From NCBI GenBank assembly GCA_902475455.1, contig CABRZO010000029.1, positions 1 to 18,100 of the forward strand: a stretch of 18,100 bases of DNA, given 5' to 3'. Origin of the DNA: an uncultured Eubacteriales bacterium. GTDB taxonomy: Bacteria > Bacillota > Clostridia > Oscillospirales > Oscillospiraceae. Positions 6,121 through 13,582 of the stretch are shown piece after piece. Positions within the stretch are counted from its first letter, which is position 1. Each line of letters opens with the position of its first letter. Made by a program: the position numbers and the translations under genes. Below the pieces are notes generated by a model. It ran no database searches. It was not told where the DNA came from and saw only the letters and a program-made list of their open reading frames with translations.

Positions 6121-6913
6121 GAAGACAAAAGGCCTGGCGGCGGAAGGGGTTTCCTTTGCCTATCCCAAGGCGGAGCAACTGTTGAAAAAGGTGGATCTGC
6201 GGGTGGAGCCGGGTCAGATCACCGCCCTGCTGGGGGCCAACGGCTGCGGCAAATCCACCCTGTTCCGGGTGCTGACCGGCAGCCTGCTCCCGGCGGAGGG
6301 GGCGGTGCGGTTGGACGGGACTGACATTCGTCAGATGCGCCCCAAGGCGTATGCCCGGCGGGTGGCTGTGGTGCATCAGTATAACACCGCTCCGGACGAT
6401 ATGACGGTGGGTCGGCTGGTGGCCATGGGCCGGACGCCTTATCAGGGGCTGTTGGCCTATGGAGAGACTGATGCAGACCGGGAGGCGGTGGCCAGAGCGC
6501 TGCGATTCACCCATACCCAGCAGTATGCCCAACGCCCCATTTCTCAGCTCTCCGGAGGCCAGCGGCAGCGGGTGTGGCTGGCTATGGCGCTGGCCCAGCA
6601 GCCGGAAATTCTGCTGTTGGACGAGATTACCACCTATCTGGACATTCGGTATCAATACGAAATTCTCTCTCTGATCCGGCAGTTGAACCGACAGGAGGGA
6701 CTGACGATTCTGATGGTGTTGCATGATATCAATCAGGCGCTGGAATTCAGTGACCGGGCAGTGGTGATGAAACGTGGCCGGATTTTGGCCCAGGGCGTAA
6801 CTGAAACGGTAATTACCCCGCAGTTGTTGGAGGAAACCTATCGCATCTCGGCCCGGGTGAAGGAGTTGGATGGGCAAAAAATATGCCTGTTTTCGCAAAG
6901 AGAGGAGAAGTGA
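6113..6913 (+). CDS. Heme/iron-complex ABC transporter ATP-binding protein
   Basis: 266 residues with all ATPase motifs: Walker A GANGCGKST (41-49), Q-loop Q89, signature LSGGQ (146-150), Walker B ILLLDE (166-171) and H-loop H204. The D-loop region reads DEITTYLDI, where most FepC/HtsC-type proteins have DEPTTYLDI, a minor change. The length and C-terminal part fit the FecE/HtsC subfamily that works with FecCD permeases. It starts inside the permease gene (8-bp overlap), which indicates tight coupling. It powers import across the cytoplasmic membrane. Confidence 0.93.
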   Translation: MVEKTKGLAAEGVSFAYPKAEQLLKKVDLRVEPGQITALLGANGCGKSTLFRVLTGSLLPAEGAVRLDGTDIRQMRPKAYARRVAVVHQYNTAPDDMTVGRLVAMGRTPYQGLLAYGETDADREAVARALRFTHTQQYAQRPISQLSGGQRQRVWLAMALAQQPEILLLDEITTYLDIRYQYEILSLIRQLNRQEGLTILMVLHDINQALEFSDRAVVMKRGRILAQGVTETVITPQLLEETYRISARVKELDGQKICLFSQREEK

Positions 6914-6919
6914 TCCAAC

Positions 6920-7408
6920 GTGATCAAAAGCATGAGACATCTGATGATTGGCGGCGCTTCGGTGCTGGCGGTTGGCGGAGTGGTGCTGGCAGCGTCGCTG
7001 GTAGTGTTGATGACCAATCCGGACGGCAACCAGGCGGCCAATCAGTGGGAACTGGAACCGGAGCAACAGGCGCCGGTGTCCAGCATGGTGGACCAGTCGA
7101 CCATCAGTATCCCCGGTATGGAGTCTATGACCATTCCCGCAGATACGGAAACCGTTTCTGTGCGGCTTTACAATCCGGAAGAAAATCCTTGCTATTTTGA
7201 GATATCGATTACTTTGGAGGATGGCACCGAGCTTTACCGCTCCAAGCTGGTCAGTCCCGGACAGGAACTCTATGAGATTACTCTGAACCAGCCCCTGGAG
7301 GCAGGGGAGTACAGTGCTGTGCTCCATTATAGTACCTATTCCATGGACGAAAGCTACACACCCATGAACGGAGCCAGCGTGCCCTTCACCCTTTACGTCA
7401 CGGAGTAA
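6920..7408 (+). CDS. Small N-terminally anchored surface protein of unknown function in the heme operon
   Basis: 162 residues from a GTG start; GAGGAG at 6902-6907 fits this start better than the ATG at 6932. Residues about 8-33 are one membrane helix. The rest (about 60-162) is an extracellular beta-rich domain with IPGMESMTIPADT, VRLYNPEENPCYFEI, an ELYRSKLVSPGQ turn and PLEAGEYSAVLHYSTYS, ending in VPFTLYVTE. This looks like an immunoglobulin-like sandwich. It lies 6 bp after the ATPase gene and before the secreted Shp-like genes, so it is probably part of the same operon. I do not recognise a named family. A scaffold or docking role for the secreted heme carriers is speculation. It has no LPXTG motif and a single Cys in the domain. 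Confidence 0.75.
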   Translation: MIKSMRHLMIGGASVLAVGGVVLAASLVVLMTNPDGNQAANQWELEPEQQAPVSSMVDQSTISIPGMESMTIPADTETVSVRLYNPEENPCYFEISITLEDGTELYRSKLVSPGQELYEITLNQPLEAGEYSAVLHYSTYSMDESYTPMNGASVPFTLYVTE

Positions 7409-7435
7409 TAGAAACAGGGCGACAAAATATGTGTT

Positions 7436-7457
7436 CAACAGCACTTCAGTGCTGTTG
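7436..7457. other. 10-bp perfect hairpin between operon segments
   Basis: Arms 7436-7445 and 7448-7457 are exact reverse complements with a 2-base centre. An A-rich stretch rather than T follows, so it is not a terminator for the + strand. Its place just before the AAAGGAGAC ribosome site of the first secreted Shp-like gene suggests an RNA processing or 5' stabilising element. Confidence 0.45.
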
Positions 7458-7486
7458 TAATAAAAAACAGAAAGGAGACATACACC

Positions 7487-8428
7487 ATGTCGAAACTCAA
7501 GAAAAAATTGGCCGGTCTGCTTTGCGCAGTTATGGCCCTGTCCTGCTGCCTGGTCAGCGCCAGCGCCTTTGAGGCGGGAGATGCAGGTCAGTACGACATC
7601 GATGGAAATCTGAGCTGCTATGTGAACGCCATGGGCGGAATCGACTTTGGCGCCCAGGTGTTCAAGGATGTCACCGTCAATGTGGATGAGAGCGGAAACG
7701 CCACCGCCACCATCAGCCTGGGCACCGGTACCGGCACGATTTACAGCGTTCCTCACACGGATTTTGTGGACCCCCAGGTGACCCCCGGCTACTATGACGC
7801 TGCGGGAGAGGTTCAGGATGCCCAGTACACCATCAGCGAGAATACCGCGCAGAATGCCAGCGGGGAAAACATCAACTATGTGGATTCCATGACCATTCCG
7901 GTGAGCCAGGATACCAGCGAGTATTATGTCTGGATCTATATTAACAGCAATGTGATGGGCGTTCAGTTTGGCGATGGTACCGGTTCCGGCAGTTCCAACC
8001 AGCCCGGTGTGGCAACTCCCTATGTGGGCAAGCTTACCCTGGACTGGAGCACACTGACCGAGATTGTCACGCCTGACGAAACCACGGAGCAGTCTGCCAC
8101 CGTCAACTATACCGTGGATAATTCCTACGTGGTTAGCATCCCTGCTGAGATCACCGTGGATCCTGCCACTAAGACTGCCGCGTATACCGTGGAGGCCCAA
8201 GACTTTGCCCTGACCGCCGGCGCCTATGTTACCGTGACCGCCGACACCGAGGGCACTCTGTCCAACGGCACGGATACCCTGGCCTTCACCAATGAACTGG
8301 CTTCCGGTCAGCTGAATGAGGATGGCCAGACTCTGGACGGCGTTATCACCGTCACCGGAGAGGCGGCATCTACCGGCACCTACACCGGCTCTTTGAATTT
8401 TACCGTCAACTACTTCTCCGGTAACTGA
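7487..8428 (+). CDS. Secreted Shp-like heme-binding protein with extra C-terminal beta domain (1)
   Basis: 313 residues; strong AAAGGAGAC ribosome site. The signal peptide ends near SASA-FE (residue 27). The Shp-like domain spans about 35-195 with CYVNAMGGIDFG (Met49) and INSNVMGVQF (Met157), the two conserved Met expected to hold heme. The GTIYSV and YVDSMT blocks are shared with the other paralogues. After a Pro/Thr/Glu linker, residues about 205-313 form a second beta-rich domain (NYTVDNSYVVSIPAEITVDP, then LTAGAYVTVTAD, ending in SLNFTVNYF) found also in the next gene but not in the anchored paralogue. There is no LPXTG motif, SLH domain or C-terminal membrane helix, so it is released or held by an unknown contact. 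It probably binds heme outside and passes it inward. Confidence 0.65.
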   Translation: MSKLKKKLAGLLCAVMALSCCLVSASAFEAGDAGQYDIDGNLSCYVNAMGGIDFGAQVFKDVTVNVDESGNATATISLGTGTGTIYSVPHTDFVDPQVTPGYYDAAGEVQDAQYTISENTAQNASGENINYVDSMTIPVSQDTSEYYVWIYINSNVMGVQFGDGTGSGSSNQPGVATPYVGKLTLDWSTLTEIVTPDETTEQSATVNYTVDNSYVVSIPAEITVDPATKTAAYTVEAQDFALTAGAYVTVTADTEGTLSNGTDTLAFTNELASGQLNEDGQTLDGVITVTGEAASTGTYTGSLNFTVNYFSGN

Positions 8429-8451
8429 GCCAATCATTCAGGTAAAAGCCT

Positions 8452-9429
8452 ATGAAGCGGATAAGCTTGCGCCTTGCCAGGGCGGCGGGCTGCCTGTTGA
8501 CAGTGGCGGCAATGATCTGCCTGATGTTAACCTCGGCCTTTGCCTTGGACACAACACAATTTGAACCCGGCAAGACCTATGAAGTGGAGGCCAGCCTGAG
8601 TTGCTATGTGAATGCCATGGGTGGGGTAGAGTTCGGAGCCCCCATGTTCCGGAGCATGAGCGTTACCGTCAAAGAGGATGGAACCCCCTATGCTACCGTG
8701 AAACTGGGAACCGGAGGCGGTACCATTTATTCGGTGGACTACATTGCTTTTGTCGATCCCCAAGTGCATCCCGGTTATTACGGGGCCGACGGTGGGCTGA
8801 ACCAGAGCGGGCTTACCTATACAGTCAGCTCAAATTCGGCTCAGAATGGCGATGGAAAACTGGTAAACTATGTAGACTCCATCACATTCCCGCTGGATTC
8901 CTACCGCAGCACATACATACTGTACCTCTATGTAAACAGCAATGTGATGGGTGTTCAGTTTGGCAATGGTTCCGGCAGCTATGGCTCCAATAATCCCGGC
9001 AAACCCACTCCGTACAGGGCAGTGCTGACGGTCGATTGGGGTGACGTGGCACCGGGAGCCGAGGAGACCTCTGGAGTGACGGCCAGCGTTAGTTATACAC
9101 CAAACAACCTGAGCAATACCTACGAAGTAGGTATTCCCGCCATAATCTCGGTAAATGCTGCCACCAAAATGGCGGGTTATACGGTAACAGCTCTGGATTT
9201 TTACTTGCAAGAGGGATACGGTGTGAAGGTAACGGCGGATGAAAGCGGTTCGCTGACCAATGCCAATAAAACCGATACAATAGCCTATACCAATGAACTG
9301 TCCGCAGGTACCCTGTCAGTTACCGGCGATGCCCTGAGCGGCAGTTTGACGGTGACAGGTGAACCTGTTACCTTCGAGACCTATTCCGGTACTATGGAAT
9401 TTGTCATTGGTCTGTACGCAGCGGATTAG
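8452..9429 (+). CDS. Secreted Shp-like heme-binding protein with extra C-terminal beta domain (2)
   Basis: 325 residues, 23 bp after the previous gene, with only a weak AGGTA ribosome site, so translation is probably coupled or low. The signal peptide ends near AFA-LD (residue 32). The Shp-like domain (about 42-205) has CYVNAMGGVEFG (Met56) and VNSNVMGVQF (Met167). The second domain (about 215-325) matches that of the preceding protein (YEVGIPAIISV, VKVTADESGSL, AYTNELSAG, TYSGTMEFVI). The two proteins clearly arose by duplication. It is the last gene of the heme operon, ending at the terminator at 9484. As with its paralogue, no surface anchor is visible. Confidence 0.65.
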   Translation: MKRISLRLARAAGCLLTVAAMICLMLTSAFALDTTQFEPGKTYEVEASLSCYVNAMGGVEFGAPMFRSMSVTVKEDGTPYATVKLGTGGGTIYSVDYIAFVDPQVHPGYYGADGGLNQSGLTYTVSSNSAQNGDGKLVNYVDSITFPLDSYRSTYILYLYVNSNVMGVQFGNGSGSYGSNNPGKPTPYRAVLTVDWGDVAPGAEETSGVTASVSYTPNNLSNTYEVGIPAIISVNAATKMAGYTVTALDFYLQEGYGVKVTADESGSLTNANKTDTIAYTNELSAGTLSVTGDALSGSLTVTGEPVTFETYSGTMEFVIGLYAAD

Positions 9430-9483
9430 TATTCTGCATTGATTGGAAGTTCCTTCCGCAGAATAGCCCCCAAAATAAAACGA

Positions 9484-9519
9484 GAGGCTGACCTTTTTTC
9501 ATGGGTCAGCCTCTTTTTT
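9484..9519 (+). terminator. Intrinsic terminator of the heme operon
   Basis: A 10-bp perfect stem (GAGGCTGACC 9484-9493 with GGTCAGCCTC 9504-9513) and 10-base loop are followed by six T (9514-9519). A weaker hairpin with arms 9431-9437 and 9458-9464 precedes it right after the stop codon. Confidence 0.9.
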
Positions 9520-9526
9520 GGGGGGG

Positions 9527-10039
9527 TTACCGAATAATGGAGAATTCGGCCGGGGACATGGATTGCCCAAAGCTTGACAAAATGGGCATAATCACCATGG
9601 GGAAAATCAGCGCCACCAGAATGCCGCTCATCATAATGGTGGTAATCTGATTGAACACCGAGAGTCCGCCCCGCTGGGTGGTATCCCGGGTGGACAGAGG
9701 CACCATCAGGCCGTGGCTCATGTTAAAAATGGTGTAGGCAAAGGAGTAAAACAAGTTGTAGCTCACCATTACCCAGATGACCTGCATTGTCTCTGAAGCG
9801 CTGGGCACGGCAAACAGGGCGATGCCGGTGACGGTCAGCAGCGGTGCCGACAGCAGCAGCCAGGGCCGTGCTTTGCCCTGGCTGGTCCGGGTCCGGGTCC
9901 GGTCAATCACATAGCCCATAATGACATTGGTAATGGCGTCCACTACTTTGGAGAAAATAGGTAACACCACCAGAAACGACCCGCCCCAGACCGTGGTCAG
10001 CTTCAGCACATCGGTATAGTACACATTATTCAGCACCAC
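9527..10039 (-). pseudogene. Internal fragment of a GPH-family sugar:cation symporter
   Basis: About 170 codons against roughly 450 in intact family members (MelB/GusB type). The fragment keeps NNVYYTDVLKL, DAITNVIMGYVIDRTRTRT, GKARPWLLLSAPLL and LSTRDTTQRGGLSVFN, hallmarks of glycoside/hexuronide symporters, and about five membrane helices. The N-terminal ~40 residues are missing at the junction near 10040. The C-terminal two thirds are replaced by a short tail (SIIR) stopping 7 bases after the heme operon terminator. It is therefore cut at both ends and surely inactive. Three copies of a 6-bp unit encode an RTRTRT run near 9890-9905. Confidence 0.75.
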
Positions 10040-10303
10040 ATGTCGGAGGCCATGGCCAAAGGACTGTTTATGAGTCGGACCTATCTCTCCCGGAAGTTCA
10101 AAGAGGAAAGCGGCGAAACCCTGACGGATTTTATTTTAAAAGAAAAAACGGAGGAAGCCAAACGCTTCCTCCGCTATTCCGACAAGTCCCTCGCCGCCAT
10201 CGGTCTCTATTTGGGCTTCTCCTCCCAGAGTTACTTTTCCAGGTTTTTCCGGAAATATACCTCCCTTTCTCCCAATGAATACCGGCAGAAACACGATGGT
10301 TGA
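10040..10303 (+). pseudogene. C-terminal DNA-binding domain of an AraC-family regulator, 5'-truncated
   Basis: 87 residues contain the full two-HTH AraC domain: FMSRTYLSRKFKEESGETLTD, then the helix with EEAKRFLRYSDKSLAAIG, and the signature LGFSSQSYFSRFFRKYTSLSPNEYR. The sensor/N-terminal domain (normally 150-400 residues more) is absent, and the sequence just upstream belongs to a transporter fragment on the other strand. No ribosome site precedes 10040. It was probably the divergent regulator of the sugar transporter before a deletion removed both 5' ends. Confidence 0.75.
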
Positions 10304-10348
10304 GTCCCAGGCCGGTGTGTTCCTCCGTCTGTCACCTATATTGACACG

Positions 10349-10389
10349 CCGAAGCGGCCTCTGATGCAATGCATCAGAGGCCGCTTCGG
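10349..10389. terminator. 19-bp perfect hairpin after the AraC remnant
   Basis: Arms 10349-10367 and 10371-10389 are exact reverse complements with a 3-base loop. GC-rich, and placed 46 bp after the AraC stop. No T run follows, so it is terminator-like by position only; it also lies downstream of the PucR gene on the other strand and could serve both. Confidence 0.5.
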
Positions 10390-10479
10390 TGTATATGGGG
10401 ATAACTGCTGTATGGAAACAGGTAAAATTGGTGCCTGTTTTACTGAAGCAGAACTATCCAGACTTATTGGAGGTGCATT

Positions 10480-12060
10480 TTAGATTGGTGGGGACAGCTC
10501 CCCTTCAACTCCGCCCCAGGCAATCCAGGGATAGATTTCCAGAATTCGCTCCGCCATCAGAATCTGGAGTCTTAGCTCCTGGTCGCTGAGGTCCAGACTG
10601 AACAGCTCCTGGATCCGGTGAATCTGATAGATCACCGTATTTCGGTGCAAATGCAGGGCAGCGGCAGTGTCGGTGAAATTGCGCTCCAGCCGCAGGTACG
10701 TGCACAGCGTCCGAAAATAGGCGGTTTGGCGGCTTCTGTCATAGTCCACGATCCGGAGCAGGAAATCGTTGATCATTTCGCGCTCGGGAATCTGCGCATG
10801 GGCCGCCTCAACCAGCCGGTAAAGCCGGCAGTCCGCATACCAGAACAGACAGCTCTGGTCATCCCGCCGGTCCCGGAGCTTGAGCCCCAGCTCCAAGGCT
10901 GGGACCGCCTGGTGGTGGAAGGCTCTCCAGATATCATGGCAGCTCTCCATAGGGTCGCTGATGCCTCCATAGGCATCCTCGCTCTCCAGAAACTCCGTTA
11001 GCCGGTCCAGCGTGGCGGCAACCCCGGCCCGCATTCCCTGCCGGGTGGCACCCAGCGGAAGAATCATCACCAGCTTGTCTTGGTATAACACTGGCTGGCT
11101 CTGAGGGAAGAGCAGGCGCAGGGTGAATATGGCGTGCTTGCGGTACATGTCGGAGTTTTCCTTCTGCCAAATGATGAGCACGTTGTATCCTCGCAGGTCT
11201 TCGCCCAGAAAGCAGGCAGCCCGCTCCTGGATCTCCGGCCCATCTGAGCAGTGTCCATTCAGCACGTCATGCAGAAAACAGTCATACCGGGTGTGCTGCT
11301 CCGGATCCTCCTCCTGCAAATAGGCCATCAGCTTTTCCACCAGATAGCAGTAGAGCTGAAACAGCCCGTCGGAATAGGGGGTATTGCAGAATTCCATGGA
11401 AATTTCATAGCGCACCTGGCTTCGGTCCTGGCTGAGCACCGGAGTGAAGGTGTTCACATAGCACTTTACCGGGGAAACCGGCAGCACCACCGACTGGCCG
11501 GAATACAGCTCTGCTCCCATGTATGCCTCGCTCTGCTTCAGAATGTCAAAGTTATCCTTGGACAGGTAGCCTTGGGACAGCCACTGGCTGAACAGCGGGT
11601 CATCACTCTCGAAGCTGGAAGTGGATGCAATACATTTGCAGGCGGCATCAGTTACGACCACCGGATTACCCAGCACTGGCTCGCTGAGGTCCAGCAGATG
11701 TTGAATCCCGCGGTTCTGGCTGACCGAAAGGCTGAGCTTCAGATCCCAGTCTTGGAGAAGAAGATGGAGCCCCAGAAGCTCGTTGAAAATGTCCCCAAAG
11801 GGTACCTGGGTACACAGCAGCACGTGGTTTCGAGGCAGACAGGACGGCGTCTGCCCGCTGCATACCACAGCAAGGATGGCGTCGGTTTCCGTGGGAAACG
11901 GCTCCTCCCCCCGGCACAGATAAAAATAATCGCAGCTGATGTCTTTCCACTGTCCCGGCAGGAGCTTTACCCCTTTTACCCACCGGCTCTGTTTCTCCAC
12001 CTGAATCTCCGGATCCAAATACCGCAGACGTTCCAGGAGCAGGTCCATTGGAATCTCCAT
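10480..12060 (-). CDS. PucR/CdaR-type transcriptional regulator
   Basis: 526 residues from the ATG at 12060. That start is chosen because AGGTGA lies 5 bases upstream and because the probable -10 (12079-12084) would exclude the longer start at 12090. The C-terminus (about 452-515) is the PucR/CdaR helix-turn-helix, with LRLERNFTDTAAALHLHRNT and VIYQIHRIQELF. The centre (about 275-395) looks like the degenerate GGDEF-like domain of this family, with YNVLIIWQ and LVMILPLG strands. The N-terminus has a long sensor region of unknown ligand. Divergent from the MFS/UroD-family pair with 247 bp between, so it most likely activates that pair in response to its substrate. Confidence 0.8.
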   Translation of the reverse strand: MEIPMDLLLERLRYLDPEIQVEKQSRWVKGVKLLPGQWKDISCDYFYLCRGEEPFPTETDAILAVVCSGQTPSCLPRNHVLLCTQVPFGDIFNELLGLHLLLQDWDLKLSLSVSQNRGIQHLLDLSEPVLGNPVVVTDAACKCIASTSSFESDDPLFSQWLSQGYLSKDNFDILKQSEAYMGAELYSGQSVVLPVSPVKCYVNTFTPVLSQDRSQVRYEISMEFCNTPYSDGLFQLYCYLVEKLMAYLQEEDPEQHTRYDCFLHDVLNGHCSDGPEIQERAACFLGEDLRGYNVLIIWQKENSDMYRKHAIFTLRLLFPQSQPVLYQDKLVMILPLGATRQGMRAGVAATLDRLTEFLESEDAYGGISDPMESCHDIWRAFHHQAVPALELGLKLRDRRDDQSCLFWYADCRLYRLVEAAHAQIPEREMINDFLLRIVDYDRSRQTAYFRTLCTYLRLERNFTDTAAALHLHRNTVIYQIHRIQELFSLDLSDQELRLQILMAERILEIYPWIAWGGVEGELSPPI

Positions 12061-12078
12061 ATGCGTCACCTCAGCTCT

Positions 12079-12084
12079 ACTATA
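12079..12084 (-). promoter_or_regulatory. Probable -10 of the PucR gene
   Basis: On the minus strand TATAGT is preceded by TGG, an extended -10 pattern; no clear -35 is seen. It implies a very short leader before the ATG at 12060. Confidence 0.4.
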
Positions 12085-12218
12085 CCACACTTGACCTTTG
12101 GTTGGAAATGACGATTTTTCGGATTTTTCAACCGGATGTTTGTAGGATGCAACGAAAGCCTCCGCTGTGAGAAGTGCACAACTCTGTAATCCGCAACATA
12201 GAAACGAACCGGCATAAT

Positions 12219-12227
12219 TGCTAAAAT
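12219..12227 (+). promoter_or_regulatory. Possible extended -10 of the MFS transporter gene
   Basis: TGC-TAAAAT at 12219-12227, 80 bp before the ATG, without a good -35; this would fit activation by the divergent PucR regulator. Two small hairpins follow in the leader: CTGCT/AGCAG (12232-12246, with six T at 12251-12256) and GGACGG/CCGTCC (12257-12272). Confidence 0.35.
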
Positions 12228-12307
12228 GAAACTGCTTCCGGAGCAGTCACTTTTTTGGACGGAATACCGTCCGGAACCAGTGGACACTTGAAAAGAGAGG
12301 TATTTCT

Positions 12308-13582
12308 ATGGGGAAGAAGCAACTGTATCGGCGCAATGCCTTATCCATCTACATCAGCGGCATCGTGGCATACTACCTGGCCACCGGCCTTATGAACGAT
12401 CACATCAACATCCTCCAGCCTTATTACGCCCAGACCTACGGCTGGAGTGCCACCGTCATCACCATGCCGGTCACTGTGGCCGGTTATGTGGCCATCGCCA
12501 TGGCGGCGGTTTTCGGTATCCTCTTCCATAAATTCAGTGCAAGCCGTATTTTGGGCATCAGCACCCTGGTGCTGGGCCTGTCCGCCCTGGGCCTCAGTAT
12601 GGCCGGAGACAATCTCCCGTTCTACTCCATCTGCCTGTTCTTCCTTCGGCTGATGGTGCTGCCCCTGGCACTGGGTATTCAGTATCTGTGTACCAGCTGG
12701 TTCGTGGAAACCCGCGGACGGGCTCTGGGCATCGTGACCATGGGCGGACCGCTGTGTTCTGCTACTCTGGTGGCCATCCTCACCATGGCAACCGCTGCTG
12801 TGGGCTTCACCGCTACTTACCGTACCATCGGTATCGCCGTCATGATCATCGGTGTCCTCTTCCTGGTGCTGGTGAAGGACAAACCCGAGCAGCTGGGGCT
12901 ATACCCAGACGGTGCAGACCATCCCCCAGTCGAATTCCGGCAGAGCTCCGGCGATATGACTTTGCGGGACTTGCTCAAGGATAAGAACACTTATCTGATC
13001 GTCATTCCCTTGGGCCTTCTGTGGCTGTGCCTGGTAGGAATCATGGCCTTCTTTGTCCCCCATCTCGCCTCCACCGGTACCGCTTCCACCATTTATCTCC
13101 CCGCCCTCACCGTCTCCGCTGTGCTGGGCATGGGCCTCAGCTATCTGGTGGGCGTGGTGGACGACAAGTGGGGCACCCCCGCTGCATTCCTGCTGCTGTG
13201 CGTCTTTAACTTCATGGCTGTCTTTGGACTGCTCTTTATGACCCAGAACAACATCGTTATGCTGGTGATTGCCGCAGTGGGCATCGCTGGTATGACCGGC
13301 GGTCTCCAGAACATTCAGCCCTCCATCGTTTCCTACATCTACGGACGGCGCAACTTCAGCGCCCTCAACGGTTGGCTCTATGCCTTTGAAAGTGTACTGT
13401 CCGCCTTCGGTCTCTCCTACATGTCCATCATCATGGACTCCACCGGCGGACTGACCACCGCATACTGGGGTATGGCCGTTATGACCGCTGTTTCCACCGT
13501 ATTCATCCTGCTGCTGTGGAAGCTCAATCCCGCTGCGAAGGACGCAGGCGCGGCCGTCACCGGGAAAGAGGAGGCCGCCTGA
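12308..13582 (+). CDS. MFS transporter, probable small-molecule (organic anion-like) permease
   Basis: 424 residues with about 12 membrane helices in two halves and a short basic N-terminus. GAGAGG lies 7 bp before the ATG. The first half shows GWSATVITMPVTVAG and WFVETRGRALGIVTMGGPL, which resembles oxalate/formate-type and related MFS carriers (typical WFxxxRGxAxGI block). The loop between halves is charged (DKPEQLGLYPDG). Its stop overlaps the next ATG (TGATG), so it is co-translated with a UroD-family enzyme, and the PucR regulator is divergent. It probably imports the compound that the enzyme demethylates or otherwise uses; the substrate cannot be told from sequence. Confidence 0.85.
   Translation: MGKKQLYRRNALSIYISGIVAYYLATGLMNDHINILQPYYAQTYGWSATVITMPVTVAGYVAIAMAAVFGILFHKFSASRILGISTLVLGLSALGLSMAGDNLPFYSICLFFLRLMVLPLALGIQYLCTSWFVETRGRALGIVTMGGPLCSATLVAILTMATAAVGFTATYRTIGIAVMIIGVLFLVLVKDKPEQLGLYPDGADHPPVEFRQSSGDMTLRDLLKDKNTYLIVIPLGLLWLCLVGIMAFFVPHLASTGTASTIYLPALTVSAVLGMGLSYLVGVVDDKWGTPAAFLLLCVFNFMAVFGLLFMTQNNIVMLVIAAVGIAGMTGGLQNIQPSIVSYIYGRRNFSALNGWLYAFESVLSAFGLSYMSIIMDSTGGLTTAYWGMAVMTAVSTVFILLLWKLNPAAKDAGAAVTGKEEAA

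Noticed and set aside
6080..8437. A 785-residue open frame on the minus strand
   Set aside because: It lies opposite the ATPase, the small anchored protein and the secreted Shp-like gene, all of which have family motifs and ribosome sites. Its composition (Gly/His/Arg/Gln-rich, no motif) is that of an antisense shadow in GC-rich DNA.
11251..12111. Plus-strand frame of 286 codons opposite the PucR gene
   Set aside because: No family features; the PucR HTH and central domain on the minus strand explain the region.
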